Shown here piece by piece: positions 25,043 through 33,380 of a stretch of 64,000 nt of DNA. The stretch spans positions 3,277,283 to 3,341,282 of the forward strand of contig NZ_KK073872.1 in assembly GCF_000585335.1 (NCBI RefSeq). The letters run 5' to 3'. Numbering within the stretch: the first letter of the stretch is position 1; every line of letters begins with the position of its first letter. The notes beneath the pieces were generated by a model. The model saw nothing but the letters and a program-made list of their open reading frames with translations. It did not search any database and was not told the DNA's origin. This DNA is from Cloacibacillus evryensis DSM 19522 (GTDB taxonomy: Bacteria; Synergistota; Synergistia; Synergistales; Synergistaceae). Position numbers and translations under genes: made by a program.

Positions 25043-25450
25043 GTGATCGGAAAAGAAATACGTGCCAGACGTAAGAGGTTCGGACTTACGCAGAGGGTGC
25101 TGGCTAGGATGATAAATGTGAGACCGACGACATTGTGCCAATATGAAAATGGTACAAATGAAGTGTCTTTTGCAATCCTCAGGACCATAGCGGAGGTATT
25201 AAAATGTTCCGTAATAGATCTTGCCTACGAAGAATTTGGATTGGTCAAGCCTGCTGACGCGGCGGCAAAAAACCCAAATTCAAATGACCGTGCCGAAACG
25301 AAAACGTTAAGCTTTGTTGACCCGCTTGACGACGAGATATTCGTTCTTTTAAAGGACTTGGATCAAATCGCAAAGGAAAAAGTTATCAGTTTCATGCGTG
25401 ACCAGAAAATGATTACGGTATATTTCAAGGCAGTTAGCGGAAGAAAGTGA
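25043..25450 (+). CDS. XRE-family transcriptional regulator (paralogue)
   Basis: 135 residues, GTG start. It aligns along its whole length with the regulator at 22321: same helix-turn-helix (EIRARRKRFGLTQRVLARMI, QYENGTNEVSF), a variable middle of about 25 residues, and a similar C-terminus (DPLDDEIFVLLKDLDQIAKEKV). It is divergent from the decarboxylase-permease pair, and so most likely controls them and itself. Confidence 0.85.
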   Translation: MIGKEIRARRKRFGLTQRVLARMINVRPTTLCQYENGTNEVSFAILRTIAEVLKCSVIDLAYEEFGLVKPADAAAKNPNSNDRAETKTLSFVDPLDDEIFVLLKDLDQIAKEKVISFMRDQKMITVYFKAVSGRK

Positions 25451-25482
25451 GTCGTATTATGTATGGTGGATTATGTTGCACA

Positions 25483-25499
25483 TACGGCGCTCCGCGCCG
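25483..25499 (+). terminator. hairpin after the second XRE gene
   Basis: ACGGCGC-TCC-GCGCCGT, 7-bp stem with a 3-base loop, 33 bases after the stop. No T-run, so termination is uncertain. Confidence 0.35.
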
Positions 25500-25566
25500 T
25501 GTCCTCGAAGCCGCTTGTTGAAACCTGCTCATAGGCAGATGTCCGACGACCCACTATCTTATATAC

Positions 25567-25596
25567 TTGACATATGACAAGTAATGAGGATAATCT
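25567..25596 (+). promoter_or_regulatory. sigma-70-type promoter of the HipA-like operon
   Basis: TTGACA at 25567-25572, an 18-base spacer and TAATCT at 25591-25596. It lies about 30 bases before the start codon at 25628. The repeated ATATGAC / GTATGAC words between and after the boxes could be operator half-sites. Confidence 0.6.
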
Positions 25597-25627
25597 TATC
25601 GTATGACGTATGAAAGAGGGTGGTCAG

Positions 25628-26458
25628 ATGCGTGAACAGGTTATTCGCGATAAACGGGATCTTACCTGGCTTTCGTGGTCTAAGATACGCAATTCTTCGG
25701 GAACGGCGGGATCATTTTTAAAGGCGTTCTCGGACCTGGGCGGCGAGAAAATATACTATAAACTCTCCGATTACGACGCAGCCGTGGGGATCGTGGGGCA
25801 TGAGTGCGTCAACGAGCTGATCGTCGGCCGCCTTCTGACTCTCCTGGGCATTGAACATCTGACCTATCGGCTGATCCACGCAGACGTGCTGATCGATGGC
25901 AAGCCTCATACGACATGGCTGTGCGCCTCTGAGGATTTCAAGCGGCGCGGCGAGAGTAAGCTGGCGCTGGACGCCTTTTATCAGGCGGAGCGCCTTGACG
26001 GCGAGTCTCCGCTTGAGTTCTGCGTACGCAATGGCTGGGGAGAATATCTTTGGCGGATGCTCGCGGTCGACTTTCTTATTTTGAACCGCGACCGGCATGG
26101 GGCGAATATTGAAGTGCTGCGGGACTCCCGCAAGAGGACTCTGCGCTTGGCGCCGCTTTTTGATCAGGGGCTTTCGCTTATTTTTAGCTGCCATGACGAG
26201 GTCTCTGTCGGCGCTGTGCGGGCCATGGAAGATAAACCTGTTCAGTGTTTTGTCGGTTCGCGTTCGGCGTGGGATAACCTGAATCTGATCCCCGACGGCC
26301 AATTGCCCGTGCTGCCGCGGCTGGCGGAGGATATCCGGCAGATTTTGTTTGAGGGGCTTGAGGATGCCATTGGACCGGCGTGGCTGGCTAAGATATGGGA
26401 GTTGCTTTGTGAGAGGTGGCGTGCGTATGAAGGTTTTTGCCGTCAAAGACGAGGCTGA
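25628..26458 (+). CDS. short HipA-like serine/threonine kinase
   Basis: 276 residues. The HipA kinase core is visible: a Ser/Gly-rich loop (NSSGTAGS), a candidate ATP-binding Lys (YYKLSDYD), the catalytic segment NRDRHGAN (Asp155) and the metal-binding DQG (Asp179). It is much shorter than HipA (about 440 residues) and lacks the usual N-terminal subdomain, resembling HipT or CtkA-type short kinases. The start at 25628 follows GAGGGTGG. Its end overlaps the next gene by 32 bases. It is probably the toxin of a two-gene module. No HipB-type XRE gene overlaps it, although an XRE gene ends 177 bases upstream. Confidence 0.75.
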   Translation: MREQVIRDKRDLTWLSWSKIRNSSGTAGSFLKAFSDLGGEKIYYKLSDYDAAVGIVGHECVNELIVGRLLTLLGIEHLTYRLIHADVLIDGKPHTTWLCASEDFKRRGESKLALDAFYQAERLDGESPLEFCVRNGWGEYLWRMLAVDFLILNRDRHGANIEVLRDSRKRTLRLAPLFDQGLSLIFSCHDEVSVGAVRAMEDKPVQCFVGSRSAWDNLNLIPDGQLPVLPRLAEDIRQILFEGLEDAIGPAWLAKIWELLCERWRAYEGFCRQRRG

Positions 26459-27242
26459 CGTTTCGGCAACGACTCTGGCGTGGCTTATCTATTATGAGAC
26501 GGAAAAGCGGTTTTATGTCGAGCTTCCCGACGATGCCGATCCATGGGAGACGCCGTTGCTGCTTTCTTCTTTCCTCAAGCGCGGCGAGCGTACCGTCAAC
26601 GCCTATTGGAGCCAGCTCTGGGTGAGGCAGCGTATTGTTCCGCAGGACCGGCAAAATCTGGGGCAGATTCTTCGAGACAACGGGCTTGAGGCATATGACG
26701 AGTTCGAGCTGCTGATGTTGGCGGAAGGCCGCTGCGCTCAGGATGATTATTATCTTGTGCCGATCAGGGATAATGAACTGCCGGATTATTTTGCGGCCCG
26801 TTTTGCGAAGAAGGTTGAGGACGTGGTTCCGCTCGCGGAAAAGCGCCTGCTGCTCTTTTTTCGTGACGGGCTTGTAAAAAGGTGCGATTTGCGCCCGCTG
26901 TTGGAAAAGGACGGGTCGTTCGCGCCGTTGCTTTATAACGACGTATTGTTCCGCGCGGTAAGCGTACAGACCGGCGGTTATGGCGTCTGCTGGGGGGAAA
27001 ATCTGGAAGTGGCGGACAGCCTGTTGTACGAACAGGGCGAAGCCGTACCGTTGTCCCTGGGAGATTTTCGCAGTTTTGTGGAAAACAGAGTCATCAACAC
27101 CGCCGAGGCAGCCGAGCTGCTGGAATGTTCAAGGCAGAATATTGACGACCTAGTCAGGCGCGGCAAGCTGCGCCCTGTCAAGGCCACGCCGAAGAATAAG
27201 TTGTTTTTAAAGGGTGAGATCACTCAGCGTAAGTGGCATTGA
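26427..27242 (+). CDS. DUF2442/excisionase-type helix-turn-helix protein, kinase partner
   Basis: 271 residues. The N-terminal ~130 residues are not recognised. Residues ~150-215 fit a DUF2442 domain (FRDGLVKRCDLRPLL ... NDVLFRAVSV ... YGVCW). The C-terminal ~40 residues are a MerR/excisionase-like helix-turn-helix (INTAEAAELLECSRQNIDDL, RRGKL). The ATG at 26427 follows GAGAGGTGG and lies inside the kinase gene. It probably binds DNA and the kinase and acts as antitoxin or repressor (inference). Confidence 0.65.
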   Translation: MKVFAVKDEADVSATTLAWLIYYETEKRFYVELPDDADPWETPLLLSSFLKRGERTVNAYWSQLWVRQRIVPQDRQNLGQILRDNGLEAYDEFELLMLAEGRCAQDDYYLVPIRDNELPDYFAARFAKKVEDVVPLAEKRLLLFFRDGLVKRCDLRPLLEKDGSFAPLLYNDVLFRAVSVQTGGYGVCWGENLEVADSLLYEQGEAVPLSLGDFRSFVENRVINTAEAAELLECSRQNIDDLVRRGKLRPVKATPKNKLFLKGEITQRKWH

Positions 27243-27343
27243 GAGTGCCTCCATTGCTGCTATGGTTTTGTTTTATACTCTCAACATCTCTCCGAGAACC
27301 TCTCCGCCGCGCCGTCGTTCGCGTTCGGTGGGCGTTTGCCGGT

Positions 27344-28144
27344 TCAGCGAAGTTTGAAGTTTTTCGATTTCATACAGCCTTCGCGTTTGACGCAGCAGAC
27401 GGCGATGTCTCCGCCGTCCGACGCGGCGGCGAGGAGATGCCCTCCCGAAGAAAGGGAGGCGGCCGTCATGGGGCAAATCAGGAGGGAGCACCGGTCTCCG
27501 CATATTTCTCTGATTCGTTTCAAAAAAGGCAGGGTAAACCGCTCCGTCAGCAGCGATCCATATTTGGGGCCGAGAATATTTGCGTTGCCGGCGGGGTCTG
27601 AGTAGGAGATGTATTCCACTCCAGCTTCGCAGAGGACCTCTGTAAAGCGCGAGAGCATATCCTGAAGGCGGTCCAGGGAGGCCCCGACCGTTTCCGGGGT
27701 TTTTCTCCAGCATTTGAAGAGGCCGGAAAGAGGCGTCATGCAGCTGAAAATGGAGATCGGACCGCTGAGCTGATAGACTACGCGCCAACCTCCGTCTCTC
27801 AAGGCGGAAGACGCCCTTAGCAGGCGTGCCGCGTCCGCGGACGCTGAAATGTCCACCGGCGGAAGTTCGCCGGGATCGTTCAGGGTATAGGCTCCGGCCC
27901 TGGGTCCGGCGGTGTCGTCGGCGGGGCGGATGTCGGCCCCCATCGCCTTTGCCTCCACCGTGTGGCAAAAGGGGAGCAGCGCGAAATCGCGGCCCGCGGA
28001 TTTGCCGGCCGCCGCCGCTATCGCGGTGATGTTTTCCACGCTCGCGTAGATATCTTCCGGGGCGATCCCCAAGGAGCTTATGAGGCCCGGCGAAACCATC
28101 TCCTGATTTTCCGGCCGGCATGTGAATTGAGAAAACTGATCCAT
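27344..28144 (-). CDS. divergent UroD-family methyltransferase-like protein
   Basis: 266 residues. It aligns with the adjacent MtaA-like protein from about its residue 25 onward (FCHTVEAKAMGAD, LSGPISIFSCM, YSDPAGNANILGPK) but lacks the N-terminal strand. Where relatives have His-x-Cys-Gly for zinc, it reads LLICPM, so the His is lost. The C-terminal part is also short. It may be inactive or have a changed role. AAGGAG precedes the ATG. Last gene of the minus-strand methyltransfer operon, 13 bases after the reactivase gene. Confidence 0.65.
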   Translation of the reverse strand: MDQFSQFTCRPENQEMVSPGLISSLGIAPEDIYASVENITAIAAAAGKSAGRDFALLPFCHTVEAKAMGADIRPADDTAGPRAGAYTLNDPGELPPVDISASADAARLLRASSALRDGGWRVVYQLSGPISIFSCMTPLSGLFKCWRKTPETVGASLDRLQDMLSRFTEVLCEAGVEYISYSDPAGNANILGPKYGSLLTERFTLPFLKRIREICGDRCSLLICPMTAASLSSGGHLLAAASDGGDIAVCCVKREGCMKSKNFKLR

Positions 28145-28157
28145 TGATATATTCTCC

Positions 28158-29642
28158 TTAAAAACGCAGGCACTTGATAAAAAGAGCCTCGTAGCCTTCT
28201 TTTACGGATAGTTCGATATAGCGGGCCTCCCCCGCTAGAGACTCACAGCGGTCCGCCTCTTCCGGCGAAAGCAGGCATATCGCGGCGCCTGACTTTGAGG
28301 TGTTGCCGGCATATGTGATCTTTTGTTCCCATGATTTCGGCAGGATGCCGCAGCCTGTGATGGATTCCGCGGAGAGGTGCGCGCCGAACTGTCCGGCCAC
28401 GATCACCCTGCTTACGTCGCCCTCGCCGTGTCCAGACGCCTCAAGCAGCGTGAGCGCCCCCGACAGCAACGCTCCCTTTGCCAACTGTACCTGCCGGATG
28501 TCTTTTTGCGTGAGGTATATGTTATGCGCGGCGTCCAGGACGACGCGTTTTTCCCCGCAGGAGCGGCTGACGAGCGGATGGTCCGCGAAGCGCCCGTTGG
28601 GGGCGATGACGCCCTCGCGCAGCATCGCGGAAATGGCGGATATCAGCCCGCTGCCGCAGATGCCGCCTGCCGGACGGTCTCGGATCGTCCGGCAGACGAC
28701 GGCCCCGTCCGTAATGGAGACGCTCTCTATCGCGCCGTCCGACGCCCTCGTGCCGCAGCTAATGTTCATCCCTTCCAGCGCCGGGCCCGCCGCGCAGGAG
28801 CAGCAGTATATTTTATCGTTCCCGGCCAGGACGATCTCGCCGTTGGTGCCGATGTCCAGCAGGAGGGTAAGCGGGCCGCCGCTGTCGATGCCGCAGGCGA
28901 TCATGCCGGCGGTAATGTCTCCGCCGACGTAGGAGGCTATCGCCGGCAGGCAGAGGACGGAGGCCTCCGTCAGGCCCAGCCCGATGTCGGCCGCGTCAAA
29001 ACGGAGCGGCCCGGTGAAGGCGGGAAGGTAGGGGGCGGAGGCCAGGCTGGAAGGGTCGCGCCCCGCCAGCAGATGGATCATCGTGGTGTTGCCCGCGATC
29101 ACGACGCTGCTCACCTGTTCGGCGCGGATGCCGTTCCTGGCCAACAGCCCGGTGGTCAGCTCATTCAGGTCGCCGGTGATTTTCTGCTGAAGCTGCGCCA
29201 GCCCGTCCGCTTCGTCCGCCGCGTGACGGATGCGTGAGATGACGTCCTGCCCGTATATTTTCTGGCTGTTCAGGCGGGAGAGCGTGTCAAGCTCCCGTCC
29301 CGAAGAAAGGTCATAAAGGGCGGCGACGACGGTCGTGGTGCCGATGTCTATCGCCGCGCCGAAGCCCTCTTTCGGGACGAAACGGAATTCCTTCATGTAT
29401 CCGTCGGAGACGATCTCGCTCACGCCGGCGGCCTGCGGCAGCAATATCTCCGCGCTGCGCTCCACCGTATGGCAGCACGACAGCACGCCGGCCCCGTCAA
29501 GAAGTACGCGGCATTTTCCGCAGACGCCCTTTCCCCCGCAGGGGGCCTCGATCAATCCCTCTTCGGCGAGGAGCTCATAGAGATTGCGTCCCCTTTCGCA
29601 TTTAATAGTCCGCCCCAGCTGCGGAAGGTATAGCTCAGGCAT
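28158..29642 (-). CDS. corrinoid protein reactivase (ASKHA, [2Fe-2S])
   Basis: 494 residues. The N-terminal ~75 residues form a plant-type ferredoxin domain with CGGKGVCGKC and a later Cys for a [2Fe-2S] cluster. The rest is the ASKHA ATPase-like domain of corrinoid activators such as RACo and the DUF4445 family: GFGAAIDIGTTTV, then LLDIGTNGEIVL and VAGQFGAHL. The role is ATP-driven reduction of Co(II) in inactivated corrinoid protein back to Co(I). It overlaps the upstream methyltransferase gene by 8 bases. Activity is well supported by the neighbouring corrinoid protein. Confidence 0.88.
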   Translation of the reverse strand: MPELYLPQLGRTIKCERGRNLYELLAEEGLIEAPCGGKGVCGKCRVLLDGAGVLSCCHTVERSAEILLPQAAGVSEIVSDGYMKEFRFVPKEGFGAAIDIGTTTVVAALYDLSSGRELDTLSRLNSQKIYGQDVISRIRHAADEADGLAQLQQKITGDLNELTTGLLARNGIRAEQVSSVVIAGNTTMIHLLAGRDPSSLASAPYLPAFTGPLRFDAADIGLGLTEASVLCLPAIASYVGGDITAGMIACGIDSGGPLTLLLDIGTNGEIVLAGNDKIYCCSCAAGPALEGMNISCGTRASDGAIESVSITDGAVVCRTIRDRPAGGICGSGLISAISAMLREGVIAPNGRFADHPLVSRSCGEKRVVLDAAHNIYLTQKDIRQVQLAKGALLSGALTLLEASGHGEGDVSRVIVAGQFGAHLSAESITGCGILPKSWEQKITYAGNTSKSGAAICLLSPEEADRCESLAGEARYIELSVKEGYEALFIKCLRF

Positions 29643-30663
29643 GGGGCCTCTCCGTGAGTTCCCGCGCCGTTTCCGCCATCGCCTTTATGTTCGCGAGCGG
29701 CGTGGTGAGCGGCAGGCCGCAGGCCGGTGCCAGAATGTCCATTCCCTGTTTGTATGCCGCCGCTGTCAGCTGTTTTACCTTTTCCCGCGGCATGACGCCC
29801 AGCGCGTGGGTGCTGACATTGCCCATGACCGCCTTTCCGGTCAGATAAGGCTTGACCTCATGCGCGCCGACCATCGCGTCGAAGCTGAACGCGTCGCAGT
29901 GAAGCGAGTCAAGCAAATGATAGACGCTGCGCAGCCGGCCGCAGATATGGACGATCTTCGTCGGCGCCGGCACCGCGTCCAGGACGCGGTTTATGTAGGT
30001 TACGGCATATTCCTGAAAGCGCTTGCCTCCGAGGATCTCGCCGGTGCCGCTGGGCTCCGCGACACAGATGACGTCCGCTCCGGCCTTGACCTGCGCCCGC
30101 CCGAAGGCTATGAGGGCGTCGGAGATTATTCCCAGCAGGCGATGGCACGCCTCCGGCCGTTTGCGAAATTCCATCAAGAGGCTGCTCATATCCACAAGAG
30201 TGCCGGCGACGCTGATCGGCCCCGTGAGGTTGCCGACGACCGGCACGCCGTCTCCCGCGGCTTTCAGGAGGTGTATCGCCTCAAGGACGACGGACGGACG
30301 CCCCTTATCGGGATCGAACGGCCTGAGACGGTCCGCCTCCAGCGCGGAGGAGAGCGGGGAGCGGACCACGTGAGGCTCCACCTCTCCGTCTCCCATATCC
30401 ACATCGGCTCCCAACGCTTCGGCCTCCACCGTCATACAGAAGGGGACGCCGTAGTTCTCGAAACCGCCGTTTTGGCAGAGAGCGCGGGTCAGCGAGGCCA
30501 TTTTCGCCGGATCGAGATGCGACTCCGGCCATGTACAGCCGGTCGCTCTCATGATATCGGAGACGATCATGTTCATCATTCCGCCCGGACAGACGCAGGG
30601 AGGGCGGTCAACGGCCGCCAGATGCGCCGCCGCATAGAGCCGCTCCGCCAGCGTCATCGGCAC
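29635..30663 (-). CDS. MtaA/UroD-family methylcobamide methyltransferase
   Basis: 342 residues, full length for the MtaA/MtbA branch of the uroporphyrinogen decarboxylase fold. Zinc ligand pattern His-x-Cys (VHICG) and a distant Cys (PACGLP) are present. These enzymes move a methyl group between a corrinoid protein and a thiol or similar acceptor; sequence does not reveal the acceptor. It overlaps the corrinoid protein gene by 10 bases and the reactivase by 8, showing tight coupling. Confidence 0.82.
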   Translation of the reverse strand: MPMTLAERLYAAAHLAAVDRPPCVCPGGMMNMIVSDIMRATGCTWPESHLDPAKMASLTRALCQNGGFENYGVPFCMTVEAEALGADVDMGDGEVEPHVVRSPLSSALEADRLRPFDPDKGRPSVVLEAIHLLKAAGDGVPVVGNLTGPISVAGTLVDMSSLLMEFRKRPEACHRLLGIISDALIAFGRAQVKAGADVICVAEPSGTGEILGGKRFQEYAVTYINRVLDAVPAPTKIVHICGRLRSVYHLLDSLHCDAFSFDAMVGAHEVKPYLTGKAVMGNVSTHALGVMPREKVKQLTAAAYKQGMDILAPACGLPLTTPLANIKAMAETARELTERPHA

Positions 30664-31322
30664 CGGGCCTGCGCTTTCGCCGTGAGCCTGTTGACGAGCC
30701 TGACCGCGTCGGTCGCGTTCGCCGAATAGCCGTCCGCGCCGATCTTGGCGGCAAAGGAGGAGGAGACGGGAGCTCCACCCACGACGACATACACCTGGTC
30801 GCGGATCCCCTCCCGGACGAGCAGGTCGATGATCTTTTTCATGTTCTTCATCGACGTGGACATCAGGGTCGAGAGGCCAAGGACGCGGGCTCCCTCGTCT
30901 TTCACGGCGGAGACGAACTTTTCCACCGGCACATCGCGCCCCAGGTCGACCATCTCATATCCGGCGGATTCCAGCATGATCTTCACCAGATTTTTGCCGA
31001 TGTCGTGCGTGTCTCCCTGCACCACGCCGATGACGACTTTGCATTTCCCGCCGGCCTGATTTTTCGGAAGCAGGGGGCGCAGGACGTCGAGCCCGTTGTA
31101 CATGGCGGAAGAACAGATAAGAAGCTCGGGGATGAAGTATTCTTCCTGCTCGTAGAGGTCGGAGGCCCTGTTCATGCCGTTCACCAGTCCAAACAGGATG
31201 CCGTCCGTCGGATCGAAGCCAAGCCGCGCATACTCTTTCGCGGCCTCGGTCACCTCGTCCTCTTCCATCTCCAGAACGCAGCGGGAGAGTTCCGCTAAAA
31301 GTTCTTCTTTTGTCTTTGTCAT
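30654..31322 (-). CDS. corrinoid (cobalamin-binding) methyl carrier protein
   Basis: 222 residues. An N-terminal helical cap (EELLAELSRCVLEMEEDEV) is followed by the B12-binding Rossmann domain with the DxHxxG signature (GDTHDIGKN), His giving the lower axial cobalt ligand, as in MtaC/MtbC. The start is taken at 31322, one base after the upstream stop; an in-frame ATG at 31346 inside the upstream gene is less likely. This is the methyl carrier shared by the UroD-family proteins in the operon. Confidence 0.88.
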   Translation of the reverse strand: MTKTKEELLAELSRCVLEMEEDEVTEAAKEYARLGFDPTDGILFGLVNGMNRASDLYEQEEYFIPELLICSSAMYNGLDVLRPLLPKNQAGGKCKVVIGVVQGDTHDIGKNLVKIMLESAGYEMVDLGRDVPVEKFVSAVKDEGARVLGLSTLMSTSMKNMKKIIDLLVREGIRDQVYVVVGGAPVSSSFAAKIGADGYSANATDAVRLVNRLTAKAQARCR

Positions 31323-31323
31323 A

Positions 31324-32433
31324 TCAAGCATCCGTCCCTTCTTCATCCGGCATCTGTTCCTTACAGGCGGCGATCATCTCCCGGACGCGGTCCGGGCACA
31401 CCGGGTAACCCACCTCGCGGACTGTGTCCAGCATGGTTTGGATGTTTTCCGGCGGCGTTTCCACGGGCAGGCTGCAGCCGGACATTACGACATATCCTTT
31501 GGGATTGTCATGACCGTCGAGGATGCACTCCAGAGTTTTCAGCCTCACGTCAAGTACCGTGCCGGAATACATGATGCCGCCGGGGTCGACGTTGCCAAGG
31601 ATCTTTGTCTTATCTCCCACCGCCAGCTTGCAGCCGGCTATGCTGGCCACGTTGTCGATGCTCAGGCCGGCGATGCCGAGGCCGGCGAGGTCTTCCCAGA
31701 TTTTGTTGGTCTGTCCGCAGACGTGGATGATTACGCCCTTGCCGCGGCTTTTGATGAAATCCACCAGCTCGCGGAGATAGGGGAGGGAAAATTCGCGGAA
31801 GTCCTTGGGGCTGATGACGGTGCACGACGACATCGGTTCGGAGATGGTCGGCGTAAGGCCGATATCCATCGCGGCCGCGGCATAAGCCTTCACCGTTTCC
31901 AGAGATACGCGGCAGAGACGGTGGACCGACTCGGGGTCTTTCTTGAGCATGCCGAGAGTCTTATCCACGCCCATGAGGAAGAAGGCGTTGGTAAAAGCGC
32001 CGACGACGCCGCAGGAGCAGCCGATCTCGCCCTTGACCTCGTCGAGCAGGTATTTCATCGCCTCAAGCTGCACGGGGAGCCGTCCGTCCTTATAGGGATC
32101 GGCCGGCGAAAGCGTGCCGATCAGGCTCACATCGGAGATCGCCGGCTGCTCGAGGTCGGCGGTGTCGTCCTCGGGAAACTTTACCTTCGCACCCATCGCC
32201 TCGGCCCACGGGAAAAGGTCGGTGAAGATACGGATGCTGTCATAGCCGAAACGGCGGTAAGAGGCGACCTGCGCCTGCGCGAGGATCTTGGGGTCGCGGT
32301 TGAACTGGGATATTTTACAGCCGTATATGCGGGCCACCCCGTTCGCCACATTAGGGTTGCAGGGCAGGCGATCCGCCTGAAGCCCCTTCGCTATCGCCGC
32401 GCCCCGTTCGGCGGGGGTCATTTGATCCAACAT
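31324..32433 (-). CDS. UroD-family methyltransferase, possible substrate:corrinoid enzyme
   Basis: 369 residues, UroD fold. The zinc pattern His-x-Cys-Gly (IHVCG) and a later Cys (SGCSLP) are present. It differs from the 342-residue MtaA-like neighbour and lies directly before the corrinoid protein gene, the usual position of the substrate-specific methyltransferase. Because no MtaB-, MttB- or MtmB-like gene is seen, this protein may fill that role; that is inference. AAGGAGGAG precedes the ATG. Confidence 0.78.
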   Translation of the reverse strand: MLDQMTPAERGAAIAKGLQADRLPCNPNVANGVARIYGCKISQFNRDPKILAQAQVASYRRFGYDSIRIFTDLFPWAEAMGAKVKFPEDDTADLEQPAISDVSLIGTLSPADPYKDGRLPVQLEAMKYLLDEVKGEIGCSCGVVGAFTNAFFLMGVDKTLGMLKKDPESVHRLCRVSLETVKAYAAAAMDIGLTPTISEPMSSCTVISPKDFREFSLPYLRELVDFIKSRGKGVIIHVCGQTNKIWEDLAGLGIAGLSIDNVASIAGCKLAVGDKTKILGNVDPGGIMYSGTVLDVRLKTLECILDGHDNPKGYVVMSGCSLPVETPPENIQTMLDTVREVGYPVCPDRVREMIAACKEQMPDEEGTDA

Positions 32434-32501
32434 AAAAAATCTCCTCCTTTAAATCAAAGATTTCTATTTTATGAAACGTTTATCCGGCCCGGAGAGGGGC
32501 C

Positions 32502-33257
32502 TTAATTGTTGATCGTCCAGTGCAGGATGCGCCCCTTTATCAGGTCGAAGGCATAAAGGATGATCAGCAGTACGATCGCCATAAATATGAATCCGACCGC
32601 GACCAAGTCAAAGCGTCCGAAATCCGAATAATACTGAATGAAATAACCCATTCCCGATGTTACTCCGAACATCTCCGCCACGGCCAGAAGCATAAAGGCG
32701 AGCTTCAGGGCGATCGTGCAGCCGGTGAGGATCGCGGGAGAGGCCGCCGGCAGCACTATGCGGAAGAGGCGTTGAATGTTGGGGATCTCAAGCGTCGCGG
32801 CATTTTCAAGATAGCGCTTGTCGATGGTCATGACCGCGGTGATGGTCGAACCCAGGATGATCCAGAAACACCCCAGGAAGATTATAAAAATGGAGGCGAC
32901 GCGGAAAGAGGGGAAGAGGTTGATCGCGTACGGAGTGAGCAGCGTTACCGGAATGGCGCTGAACGCGTTGATATAGGGGGTAAGATTTTTGCGCACCAGC
33001 TTTTGGGAGCCGATGAAGGCCCCCAGCCCGATCCCCAGTATCAGCGCGAGCATATACGCCCACACAAGCAGGGAGAGGGAGCTCCACAAACCGTCCATCA
33101 GCTGCCCGAAATATTCAACAAAGAGCGGCGGTACCTTGGTGATGCTGTGGAACAGAAAGGGGTTGAGCACATGGAAGACGTCCGTCAACAGGACATATCC
33201 GCCAAGCACCCCGATAAAGATGAGAGTGACCCCCAGTCTGTCTTTAATAAAATTCAT
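32502..33257 (-). CDS. ABC transporter permease (TauC/SsuC type)
   Basis: 251 residues with about six membrane helices. The conserved cytoplasmic loop region (ENAATLEIPNIQRLFRIVLP, then AIL) matches the EAA loop of BPD_transp_1 permeases in nitrate/sulfonate/taurine-type importers. It belongs with the substrate-binding protein and ATPase just upstream. The ribosome site is weak, and a long hairpin separates it from the binding-protein gene. Confidence 0.88.
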   Translation of the reverse strand: MNFIKDRLGVTLIFIGVLGGYVLLTDVFHVLNPFLFHSITKVPPLFVEYFGQLMDGLWSSLSLLVWAYMLALILGIGLGAFIGSQKLVRKNLTPYINAFSAIPVTLLTPYAINLFPSFRVASIFIIFLGCFWIILGSTITAVMTIDKRYLENAATLEIPNIQRLFRIVLPAASPAILTGCTIALKLAFMLLAVAEMFGVTSGMGYFIQYYSDFGRFDLVAVGFIFMAIVLLIILYAFDLIKGRILHWTINN

Positions 33258-33317
33258 CTATGACTTCACGACCTTTCCAGAAAAAGCCGCGGCTTTGCGC
33301 GGCCGCGTGTGCCGTCA

Positions 33318-33371
33318 GCGCGGAACATCCCGAAGCCGGCGCGCGCGGCACCGGCCCGGGATGTTCCGCGC
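33318..33371 (-). promoter_or_regulatory. intercistronic hairpin between binding protein and permease genes
   Basis: Perfect 15-bp stem GCGCGGAACATCCCG / CGGGATGTTCCGCGC with a smaller GCCGG/CCGGC stem in the loop. In importer operons such hairpins often protect the binding-protein mRNA or lower transcription of the permease; the role here is inferred. No U-run follows. Confidence 0.55.
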
Positions 33372-33380
33372 GCCGGAATC

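Noticed and set aside
25483-25499. Perfect ACGGCGC/GCGCCGT hairpin as an operator
   Set aside because: It lies directly after the XRE stop codon; a 3' hairpin is the simpler explanation, and it is listed as a weak terminator.
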